The notes beneath the pieces were generated by a model. The model searched no databases, was not told the DNA's origin, and saw only the letters and a program-made list of their open reading frames with translations. DNA of 14,674 nt, taken from the NCBI GenBank assembly GCA_025360875.1, contig JANYBI010000151.1, positions 1-14,674 on the forward strand, given 5' to 3'. Position numbers and translations under genes: made by a program. Of this stretch, positions 7,035-13,348 are shown one piece after another. How positions within the stretch are numbered: the first letter of the stretch is position 1; each line of letters opens with the position of its first letter. The stretch is from Lentisphaerota bacterium (GTDB lineage Bacteria; Verrucomicrobiota; Lentisphaeria; Victivallales; GWF2-50-93).

Positions 7035-7712
7035 ATGAAGATATTACTTGTTGAAGACGATGCAAAGACTGCGAATTTCATTGTCAAAGGCCTGAAGCAG
7101 TCAGGGTTCAGGGTTGAGCATTCTGACAATGGCGTGGACGGCCTGTTTAGGGGTACTACCGAGAATTTCGATGTTGCCGTTATAGATATCATGCTTCCGA
7201 AGCTTGACGGGTTTGCGCTCGTGGAGGAGCTGCGGAAAAGGAAAATACGGGTTCCCATAATCTTCTTGAGCGCGAAAAGCTCGGTTGACAGCAGGATAAA
7301 GGGTTTGCAGAAAGGCGGAGACGACTACCTTGTGAAGCCCTTTGCCTTTTCAGAACTTCTGGCAAGAATACAGGCCCTGCTCCGCAGGTCCAGCGCGGTA
7401 ACTGAGCCTACGACCCTTTCAGTGGGAGACCTCCAGATAGAACTCCTCAGCCACAAGGTTTTCCGTGGCGGGACAAAAATCGACATACAGCCGCTCGAAT
7501 ACGTCCTGCTCGAATATCTGATGAGGAATGCCGGAAAGGTCGTTTCAAAGACCATGATAATGGAGAACGTATGGGAGTATAACTTCGATCCCCAGACAAA
7601 CATTGTTGAAGCAAGGATCTGCCGCCTCAGGGACAAGATAGACAGGCCTTTCAAAACCAACCTGATACACACAGTAAGAGGCTTTGGATATGTCCTTGAA
7701 GAGAAAAAGTAG
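7035..7712 (+). CDS. OmpR/PhoB-family response regulator
   Basis: A 225-residue DNA-binding response regulator. The receiver domain (1-118) has the acidic pair D8-D9, phospho-acceptor D51 in VIDIMLP, S79 in the Ser/Thr switch position and K101 in LVKPF. The C-terminal winged helix (about 127-222) carries PLEYVLLEYLMRNAGKVVSK and ends HTVRGFGYVL, as in CusR/CopR/PmrA-type proteins. Activators of this class bind tandem half-sites 10-11 bp apart, the pattern of the element found five times in this window, so it is the leading candidate for that regulator. GAGGG about 7 nt before the ATG supports the start. It overlaps the kinase gene by 23 nt, so the two are translationally coupled. Confidence 0.97.
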   Translation: MKILLVEDDAKTANFIVKGLKQSGFRVEHSDNGVDGLFRGTTENFDVAVIDIMLPKLDGFALVEELRKRKIRVPIIFLSAKSSVDSRIKGLQKGGDDYLVKPFAFSELLARIQALLRRSSAVTEPTTLSVGDLQIELLSHKVFRGGTKIDIQPLEYVLLEYLMRNAGKVVSKTMIMENVWEYNFDPQTNIVEARICRLRDKIDRPFKTNLIHTVRGFGYVLEEKK

Positions 7713-9327
7713 CATCTTTAAAACTGTCAAGTTCAGGATTGCGCTGCTTTATGCCCTTCTGTTCGCCATTTCCTCCATAGCTCTTTTTCTGGCAGTGTAT
7801 TATTTCCTTTATGTGGGAATGATGAAGAATGTCGATGAAAAACTGATGGTTATTTCAAGACAACTTGAAGATTACTATCTGAAAGGGGAGAGATATGAGG
7901 AGAGTGATCTTGTGTCGGCTGCAAACAGGGAAGTTCCGGATAAAATTGTTTCGGCAGTACGAAATTCAGTCAAAAACCTGAACATCTTGCGATATGAGGA
8001 GATAACTAATGGGAATTTCACAGGTTATGAATTCATAGGAATTTCGGATGGAATAATATATGAGATCAGAATAGATGCCCAGGGGAAAATCATTGAAATT
8101 GAGAAGCATCAGAAATATGACGCAGCCGTGCTGGAGAAGGGATTTATAACTGAAAGTCATTTTGAAGGTGAAAAAAAGATATATTTCCTCCTTGTTTCAA
8201 AGAACGGGGAGATACTGGCAAAATCCGATTTGAGGCATTGGCCTGGAATTCCATCCGAGAAAAATATTGTGTCAGATGCCAGGAAATCGGGCAGCTTCAG
8301 GACCATGAATGTTTCCGGACTGCACGGAAAAACGCGGGTCTGCGACAGGCTTATCTATGATGGCAATATTCTTGAGATAGGAATCAGGCTTTCTGGAGAA
8401 GAAAAGATCTTAAAGACATTTTCATCCATATTCCTGTCTGTTTTCATTGCTTCTCTGGTCATTAGCTCGGCGACAGGATGGCTTGTGGCAAGGAAATCCA
8501 TGGCTGGAGTCAACAGGATAAGCGAGGCAGCGATAAGCATCGGCAAAGGGGACTTCAGCAGTCGCGTGTCAAGCGGGAAAGAAGGGGAGGAGATAGAAAA
8601 TCTCGTTACCGCTTTCAATGAAATGATTTCCAAGACTGAACTTCTGATACGCGAACTTCAGGAGGTCACAGACAACATCGCACATGATCTTCGCACTCCC
8701 CTCACAAGAATAAGGGGCACCATAGAGACCACCGTGAACAGCAGTCCGGACATTGATGATTACCTGGAAATGTCGGGAGACGTGGTTGAGGAGTGCGATC
8801 GGCTCATTGGAATGATCAACACCATGCTTGAAATAACACGGGCCGAATCGGGGATGCTGGATTTTTCAAAAGATATTGTCGACATGAACGAGGTGGCCAG
8901 GGCCGCATTTGATCTTTTCACGCCTATGGCGGAGATGAAAAACATCGAATTCAAACTCAATATTTCTCCGCAGCATGTGACAGTTTTAGGTGATATAAAT
9001 CATCTTCAGCGGGTCGTTGCAAACCTTTTGGACAATGCCATTAAATACACTCCTGAAAAAGGGAGAATCATAATGTCGGTCAGTTCCGACGGAAGTTGTG
9101 CCGGGATTATTGTCAGCGATACCGGATGCGGCATATCCGAAACGGATCTGAAAAATATATTTGACCGCTTCTTCAGATGCGATACGAGTCGCTCGGAACC
9201 TGGGAACGGACTTGGACTTAGCCTGGCGCAATCAATAGTCAAAGCGCATGGAGGGGCAATTGCTGTTGAAAGCAAGGTCGGGGCCGGAAGCTCTTTCAAG
9301 GTCAGCCTGCCAGTTCAAGCCTCCTGA
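7690..9327 (+). CDS. Sensor histidine kinase with a PepSY-like periplasmic domain
   Basis: A 545-residue inner-membrane kinase partnering the regulator at 7035. Order: TM1 (about 16-42), periplasmic region (about 48-238), TM2 (about 246-266), HAMP (to about 318), then HisKA with phospho-acceptor H332 in NIAHDLRTPL. A HATPase_c domain follows with N-box LLDNAIKYTP, G1 DTGCGIS, F-box FDRFFR and G2 GNGLGLSLA. Within the periplasmic part, residues about 81-138 align without gaps with residues 40-97 of the lipoprotein encoded at 9448 (19 of 58 identical), a PepSY-like fold. This suggests the kinase senses the same ligand as the lipoprotein, or the lipoprotein itself. I prefer the ATG at 7690 (AAGAGG 8 nt upstream) over the in-frame TTG at 7684. 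The stop lies 30 nt before Promoter D. Confidence 0.96.
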   Translation: MSLKRKSSIFKTVKFRIALLYALLFAISSIALFLAVYYFLYVGMMKNVDEKLMVISRQLEDYYLKGERYEESDLVSAANREVPDKIVSAVRNSVKNLNILRYEEITNGNFTGYEFIGISDGIIYEIRIDAQGKIIEIEKHQKYDAAVLEKGFITESHFEGEKKIYFLLVSKNGEILAKSDLRHWPGIPSEKNIVSDARKSGSFRTMNVSGLHGKTRVCDRLIYDGNILEIGIRLSGEEKILKTFSSIFLSVFIASLVISSATGWLVARKSMAGVNRISEAAISIGKGDFSSRVSSGKEGEEIENLVTAFNEMISKTELLIRELQEVTDNIAHDLRTPLTRIRGTIETTVNSSPDIDDYLEMSGDVVEECDRLIGMINTMLEITRAESGMLDFSKDIVDMNEVARAAFDLFTPMAEMKNIEFKLNISPQHVTVLGDINHLQRVVANLLDNAIKYTPEKGRIIMSVSSDGSCAGIIVSDTGCGISETDLKNIFDRFFRCDTSRSEPGNGLGLSLAQSIVKAHGGAIAVESKVGAGSSFKVSLPVQAS

Positions 9328-9357
9328 AAATCACTAACACGACAGAGATGACCCAAG

Positions 9358-9411
9358 ATTGCCAATACGTAATTTTGCCGTAATGTTCCAGTTAAAAATA
9401 AGCTGTATATG
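9358..9411 (+). promoter_or_regulatory. Promoter D: 37-bp tandem-repeat element plus -10 (PepSY lipoprotein)
   Basis: Copy D covers 9358-9394 and shows the 11-bp periodicity best: CGTAAT (9368-9373), CGTAAT (9379-9384) and AGTTAA (9390-9395). TATATG (9406-9411) is at the standard 11-nt spacing and ends 36 nt before the ATG at 9448. It begins 30 bp beyond the kinase stop and probably drives the three-gene run 9448-11600. Confidence 0.7.
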
Positions 9412-9447
9412 TATTGGATAAATAAACCGTAGAAGGAGAAAGCGAGC

Positions 9448-9792
9448 ATGGAATTAAAATCCATTTTAATGTCGGCGCTGCTGGTGCTTGCGGTCGGAGT
9501 GTGCGTTGTCGGATGCCATTGCATGGATAACGAGAAAAATAAAAGTTCTGAAATCCCTTTGTCTGATGTTCCTCAGGCGGTCAAGGATGCTGCAGCGAAA
9601 TCTGTTGCAGGAATAAATCTGAAGGAAGCTGAAATTGAAAAGAAGAAGTCAGGAACTGTTTATGAGCTCAAAGGCGAAGCTAATGGCAAGGAATATGAGA
9701 TAAAAGTGACGCCTGAAGGTAAAGTCATTGAAACCCGCGAAGGCGAAAAGGAAGATTCGGATGGGGATAATGATGACGACAAGGAAGGATAA
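9448..9792 (+). CDS. PepSY-like lipoprotein with acidic tail
   Basis: A 114-residue exported protein. A hydrophobic signal (4-22) ends in VVGC (Cys23), a plausible lipobox, so it is probably lipid-anchored at the cell envelope. Residues about 36-98 form a PepSY-like module (LSDVPQAVKDAAAK, then YELKGEANGKEYEIKV, then EGKVIE), the pattern of putative beta-lactamase-inhibitor-like PepSY proteins. The last 15 residues are almost all Asp, Glu, Lys or Gly (DSDGDNDDDKEG) and could bind cations. The same module occurs in the kinase encoded just upstream. AAGGAG lies 9 nt before the ATG, and Promoter D precedes it. Possible roles are a soluble competitor or co-sensor for the kinase, or a feedback regulator; neither is shown by sequence. 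Confidence 0.88.
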   Translation: MELKSILMSALLVLAVGVCVVGCHCMDNEKNKSSEIPLSDVPQAVKDAAAKSVAGINLKEAEIEKKKSGTVYELKGEANGKEYEIKVTPEGKVIETREGEKEDSDGDNDDDKEG

Positions 9793-9865
9793 AGCTACTG
9801 AATATAATAATGGTGAAAATAGAATACATCCGGGATGCCAGATTTTGAAGGGAACAGGAGAATAG

Positions 9866-11179
9866 ATGGAGAGGAATACGGATTTACAAGTGTCGGATGC
9901 GATGGATGTGCCTGGAAACGGGATGCTGTGCAAGGTCCCCGAGATAACCATCTATTTCTGGATCATAAAAGTCCTGTGCACGACTGTAGGTGAGACTGCC
10001 TCGGATTTCCTGAACGTCAATCTCGGTCTCGGTCTGACAGGCACTTCCATTGCCATGGGTGTTATCCTGGCAGTTGTGCTCATATTCCAGTTCAGAGCGA
10101 GGAAGTATATACCAGGCATTTACTGGCTTGCTGTCGTCCTGATAAGCATCTTCGGCACCCTGATTACAGATAATCTGACCGACAGCATGGGTATCCCGCT
10201 GGAACTAAGCACTGTTGCCTTCAGTATCGCATTGGCGTTGACTTTTATCGCATGGTATGCCAAGGAGGGAACCCTCTCGATCCACTCTATTTTCACACGT
10301 CGGAGGGAACTCTTCTACTGGCTGGCCATCCTTTTCACTTTCGCGCTGGGAACTGCAGCTGGAGACCTAATGGCCGAAAAACTCGGACTCGGCTATCTGC
10401 TTACAGGCATCATTGTCTGTGCAGTCATTTTCATCGTAACGATTGCCTGGCGCTTCAGATTGGACGCAGTGCTTGCGTTCTGGGTTGCCTATATCCTGAC
10501 ACGTCCTCTTGGAGCCTCGCTTGGGGACTATCTGTCCCAGTCACAGGCGAATGGAGGTTTGGGACTGGGCGCGACGATCACCAGCGTGGTATTCCTTCTC
10601 GCGATTCTAGCGGTTGTCATGTTTCTCAGCATCACCAAGCGGGATTTGATTACCAACCCGTCGACAACGATTGCGGCCAAAGAGGAAGAAACTGCCGTTT
10701 CCCGACAAGTTCCGGCCTACTACGGAAATAGATTTGCCGTCGTCTGGCAGGTTGTCGTGGTTGTGGCTGTGCTGGTGCTCGTAGGCGGAGCAGGCTACCT
10801 TTGGCGCAGCACGCAGCTTCGAAATCATGCGTTGGCCAATGTAACGCAAGGCTCACCGCTGGGAGACTTGTCTGCTTTCCGGCAAATTGCGGAAGACACG
10901 CTGGGACTGGTACGCACCGGCAATCTCTCCGCCGCCAAGGATCGTATTGCTGATTTGGAGTCGGCCTGGGATAATGCAGAAGCGCAGCTAAACACAATGA
11001 ATCCGGAGAAATGGTCTACCTTGGACGATTCGATTGATGATGTGCTTAGGAAACTGCGTGCTGTCCGGCAGGATACTGTTGCGTGCAGCAAATCTTTGGA
11101 ATCATTGATCTCTTTGTTCAACGCCCTGGACAATCGGAAGCAGATGACATCAAACATAACAATAAAAATAAAGGAGTAA
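9866..11179 (+). CDS. COG4705-like multi-pass membrane protein with C-terminal extracytoplasmic domain
   Basis: A 437-residue protein. Residues about 25-256 hold roughly eight membrane segments arranged as four repeats, each with a G-x(3-4)-D turn: GETASD (42-47), GTLITD (97-102), GTAAGD (162-167) and GASLGD (216-221). Three of the four continue into a GLG tract. This resembles the uncharacterised COG4705 membrane proteins. After a linker (257-289) comes another membrane segment (291-312). A helical domain (332-421) then aligns without gaps with the small protein encoded next (42 of 90 identical). AGGAG lies 5 nt before the ATG. A transporter or ion-handling role fits the conserved acidic residues within the membrane, but the substrate is unknown. 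The four copies of the motif argue for an internally duplicated fold. Confidence 0.82.
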   Translation: MERNTDLQVSDAMDVPGNGMLCKVPEITIYFWIIKVLCTTVGETASDFLNVNLGLGLTGTSIAMGVILAVVLIFQFRARKYIPGIYWLAVVLISIFGTLITDNLTDSMGIPLELSTVAFSIALALTFIAWYAKEGTLSIHSIFTRRRELFYWLAILFTFALGTAAGDLMAEKLGLGYLLTGIIVCAVIFIVTIAWRFRLDAVLAFWVAYILTRPLGASLGDYLSQSQANGGLGLGATITSVVFLLAILAVVMFLSITKRDLITNPSTTIAAKEEETAVSRQVPAYYGNRFAVVWQVVVVVAVLVLVGGAGYLWRSTQLRNHALANVTQGSPLGDLSAFRQIAEDTLGLVRTGNLSAAKDRIADLESAWDNAEAQLNTMNPEKWSTLDDSIDDVLRKLRAVRQDTVACSKSLESLISLFNALDNRKQMTSNITIKIKE

Positions 11180-11183
11180 GAAA

Positions 11184-11600
11184 ATGAAGAATATGAAAAT
11201 GCTCGCAACATTCCTCGTGGTCTTTATGATTGTCGGAGTGGTTGCTCATGTAGCGGATGCCGCCGGGAAGAAGAATGAAAAGACGGCGGTGTCAGCAGAT
11301 CTCGGGGATCTCTCATCATTTAAGAAGATATCCGAGGACACAATGGAGCTTGTCAGCAAGAAGCAGATGGCGGAAGCGAAGGCGAAAATCAAGGAGCTTG
11401 AGACCGCATGGGACAATGCAGAAGAGAAAATGAAGCCTATGAATCCTGAAAAGTGGACCTCGGTTGACAAATCGATAGACTGGGTTCTCTCTTCATTGCG
11501 GAGCGCCCAGCCGGTTCCTGAGGAATGCGCTTCCGCCCTCAAGACCTTGATAGTTAAATTCGATTCAATGAGCCCTAAGTCAGACGCAGGAACTAAATAG
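11184..11600 (+). CDS. Small exported helical protein, free-standing copy of the membrane protein's C-terminal domain
   Basis: A 138-residue protein with a signal peptide (about 1-26, cleavage probably after ADA) and a helical mature domain rich in Ala, Lys and Glu. Residues 40-129 match residues 332-421 of the preceding membrane protein, including LGDLS, AWDNAE, MNPEKW, the SID triplet and a single Cys at 115. The MNPEKW tract and shared Cys look like core features of an unnamed family. AAGGAG overlaps the end of the upstream gene and the gap is 4 nt, so expression should be coupled. Its stop codon region overlaps the convergent gene by 8 bp. Inferred role: periplasmic partner or competitor of the membrane protein's own domain. 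Confidence 0.85.
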   Translation: MKNMKMLATFLVVFMIVGVVAHVADAAGKKNEKTAVSADLGDLSSFKKISEDTMELVSKKQMAEAKAKIKELETAWDNAEEKMKPMNPEKWTSVDKSIDWVLSSLRSAQPVPEECASALKTLIVKFDSMSPKSDAGTK

Positions 11601-12036
11601 GATTTTGAGAAGTTCCCTCAGTTCTTGAGTCCTTCTCATATATGGTCGGATGATGGCCGGGTTCCTCGTCGGGACCTATCAGGATTATGCCGATTGAAAT
11701 GAGGAAAGCTCCCAGCCAGACATGCCAGGAGAGGCTTTCTCCAAAGCATATCCATGCGGCAAACATCGTAAGAGGCACGCTGATGCTTGATACGGTATAT
11801 GCCAGGCTGAGAGCTGTTTTCTTGAGAATCCTGACCCACAGTAGAAGCTGGACGCCGCTCATGATAAGTACAAGCCAGAGCCAGGGTTTAAGCATGATGC
11901 TCAAATAGAAATCAATACTTTCCCCGCTGGCCTTTAGTACAACTATCTTTTCAAGGCAGAGGGTCAGGACTTCCGCAAGGACCAGAAGGATTAATAGCCT
12001 ATAGGGGAATTTGTCAGGGAATTTCATGCGATCCAT
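11593..12036 (-). CDS. Small EamA/DMT transporter subunit (ArnF-like)
   Basis: A 147-residue protein with four hydrophobic segments (about 13-32, 48-70, 77-97, 105-121) and a polar C-terminal tail. It is half the size of ordinary 10-helix DMT exporters. The pattern, with ICFGESLSWHVWLGAFLISIGIILIG closing the fourth helix region, is that of small EamA proteins such as ArnE/ArnF, which act as heterodimers to flip undecaprenyl-linked aminoarabinose. It is the last gene of the GNAT operon, with one nucleotide between it and the preceding stop. I use the ATG at 12036 rather than an upstream in-frame start at 12075, which would overlap the previous gene by 38 nt; GGGGG lies about 7 nt upstream. 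The flippase substrate is inferred from family only. Confidence 0.82.
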   Translation of the reverse strand: MDRMKFPDKFPYRLLILLVLAEVLTLCLEKIVVLKASGESIDFYLSIMLKPWLWLVLIMSGVQLLLWVRILKKTALSLAYTVSSISVPLTMFAAWICFGESLSWHVWLGAFLISIGIILIGPDEEPGHHPTIYEKDSRTEGTSQNPI

Positions 12037-12037
12037 G

Positions 12038-12361
12038 TCAATGCCCCCATATGAGAGATGTTCCGATTGCAACAAGGAGAGTGGCCGCCCATCTGCGGAT
12101 TCCGAGTTTCTCCTTGAAGAAGATCTTTCCGGCCACGGCTATAGTTACAAAGCTCAGGCTCATCAGGGGAAATGCTATTCCGAGAGGGATTAAGCTTAGA
12201 ATCCAGAACCATAGCCCCAGCTGGACAAGATGTGTGAATATTGCGGCAAAGGTCAAAGTCATCCGATTAGTGCTATTCTTACCGGCCAGGGCGAAGAGAA
12301 CCTGTTTGAATGTCTCCAGCCCTATGCAGAGCATAAGAATTATAGTCTGCACGATAATCAT
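12038..12361 (-). CDS. Small EamA/DMT transporter subunit (ArnE-like)
   Basis: A 107-residue protein with four hydrophobic segments (about 2-16, 36-56, 60-79, 90-105). A kinked IPLGIAFPLMSLSFVTIAV third helix is followed by FFKEKLGIRRW, a typical EamA loop. It pairs with the gene immediately downstream as two unlike half-size subunits, as ArnE and ArnF do. The start at 12361 has AGGA 7 nt upstream and lies 16 nt past the acetyltransferase stop. A longer in-frame version from 12436 would overlap that gene by 59 nt and lacks such a site. The partnership with an acetyltransferase suggests export of a modified lipid-linked sugar or amine, but this is inference. Confidence 0.82.
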   Translation of the reverse strand: MIIVQTIILMLCIGLETFKQVLFALAGKNSTNRMTLTFAAIFTHLVQLGLWFWILSLIPLGIAFPLMSLSFVTIAVAGKIFFKEKLGIRRWAATLLVAIGTSLIWGH

Positions 12362-12377
12362 ATGTTTTCCTGATGTG

Positions 12378-13037
12378 TTAAATACCAAGAGCAAGAGAAT
12401 CTTGCTTGGTTGGGGATACGGCGTTTTCATTGTCAATTTGATTGATCTTCAGATATATGTTGCCACGCCTTTTATGGGCCCTGAGCGGTTTTAGTCCGAG
12501 CGTTTCGCTCAATACGGCGCCCTTTTCCGTAAGCACGTTGGCGCATAGGCTGCGGATATGCATGTTCCTTCTTGAAAGATCATTTAGAATTTTCAGGAAT
12601 GAAGCATATAGGATGCGGTTGATCCTGTAGCCGCGGTGCTGGTCATGAATTGCCACTCCCACGAAATAGACGTCATAAGATCCAGGCGCATGGAACGGCT
12701 GGACGGTCCTTACCGTTATCTCCTCATCCTCCATTTCACCGTTCAATACTTTTTTAAAGAAATCCTCTTTCAGCGCGAGAAAGTGCCAGTATCCGACTAT
12801 CATGCTTGTACTGTCAGTTACGAAAGAGATGCTGTCCCCGTATTTTTCAAAAATTGATTTCCATTGGTGAGGGTTTCCGGACAACTTTGAATCAAGTCCC
12901 GACATAGTCGCAAAATCAAGGTTTGTTATCTCGTCGATTATTGTTTCAATTGTTTTCCCGGAGGACAGCAAGTCTGCAAGTGATTTTGCATATAGGGACT
13001 TGATGATCCTCAGATTGCCTGCAAGCATATTGTCCAT
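12378..13037 (-). CDS. GNAT-family acetyltransferase
   Basis: A 219-residue protein with a GNAT core in its second half. Motif A is VGVAIHDQHRGYRINRIL (126-143), with the acetyl-CoA pyrophosphate loop at QHRGYR, and motif B-like sequence is near 165-185 (NVLTEKGAVLSETLGLKPL). Residues 1-110 are an extra helical and beta region without a clear match. The C-terminal 20 residues are polar and may be disordered. AGGAGG lies 7 nt before the ATG at 13037. It leads an operon with two ArnE/ArnF-like subunits (gaps of 16 and 1 nt) under Promoter E. A cytoplasmic acyl transfer to an amine or sugar that the transporter pair then moves across the membrane would fit. The substrate is not readable from the sequence. 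Confidence 0.87.
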   Translation of the reverse strand: MDNMLAGNLRIIKSLYAKSLADLLSSGKTIETIIDEITNLDFATMSGLDSKLSGNPHQWKSIFEKYGDSISFVTDSTSMIVGYWHFLALKEDFFKKVLNGEMEDEEITVRTVQPFHAPGSYDVYFVGVAIHDQHRGYRINRILYASFLKILNDLSRRNMHIRSLCANVLTEKGAVLSETLGLKPLRAHKRRGNIYLKINQIDNENAVSPTKQDSLALGI

Positions 13038-13081
13038 TTTCCTGCCTCCTGTGACGGTTGTCCGATTAATGTTTGCAGGCT

Positions 13082-13135
13082 ATTATAATATTGCGGTGTA
13101 ACCGGAATATGACCGAAATATTAAACTTGGGTAAT
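13082..13135 (-). promoter_or_regulatory. Promoter E: 37-bp tandem-repeat element plus -10 (GNAT operon)
   Basis: Copy E is on the minus strand (13135 to 13099). GGTCA (13114-13110) and GGTTA (13103-13099) are 11 bp apart. A consensus TATAAT (13087-13082) lies at the standard 11-nt spacing and ends 44 nt before the ATG at 13037. It is the only copy with a perfect -10, and because it is on the opposite strand it shows that the element is directional and not a by-product of one tandem duplication. Confidence 0.72.
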
Positions 13136-13348
13136 GTTGATCTCTTTGAACATTATCATTCGGCCACTCCGATATGATGATGTGGTCGTTGCATGTTAAC
13201 TTCCTGATATGGTGATAATGGCATTGACTAGTTACAGGAGATTATATTGGACGCTTAAGCTTCTACCGAGATTTTTTCCGGGGAGTCTCATTTCCAGGCA
13301 TTGCACCTGAAGGGATACTTGCTTGATTTAACCAATATTCAGTATTCC
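13136..13348. other. Intergenic stretch with no supported gene
   Basis: Between Promoter E and the stop of the AraC gene I see no credible coding sequence, RNA gene or clear terminator. A plus-strand frame starting at 13301 runs into the AraC gene as antisense and has no ribosome-binding site. A T-run at 13272-13277 lacks an adjoining GC stem. Confidence 0.5.

Noticed and set aside
3385..13135. CRISPR array or transposon interpretation of the repeated elements
   Set aside because: The repeats are kilobases apart, differ in orientation, sit before genes and lack spacers, terminal inverted repeats or any transposase or Cas gene.
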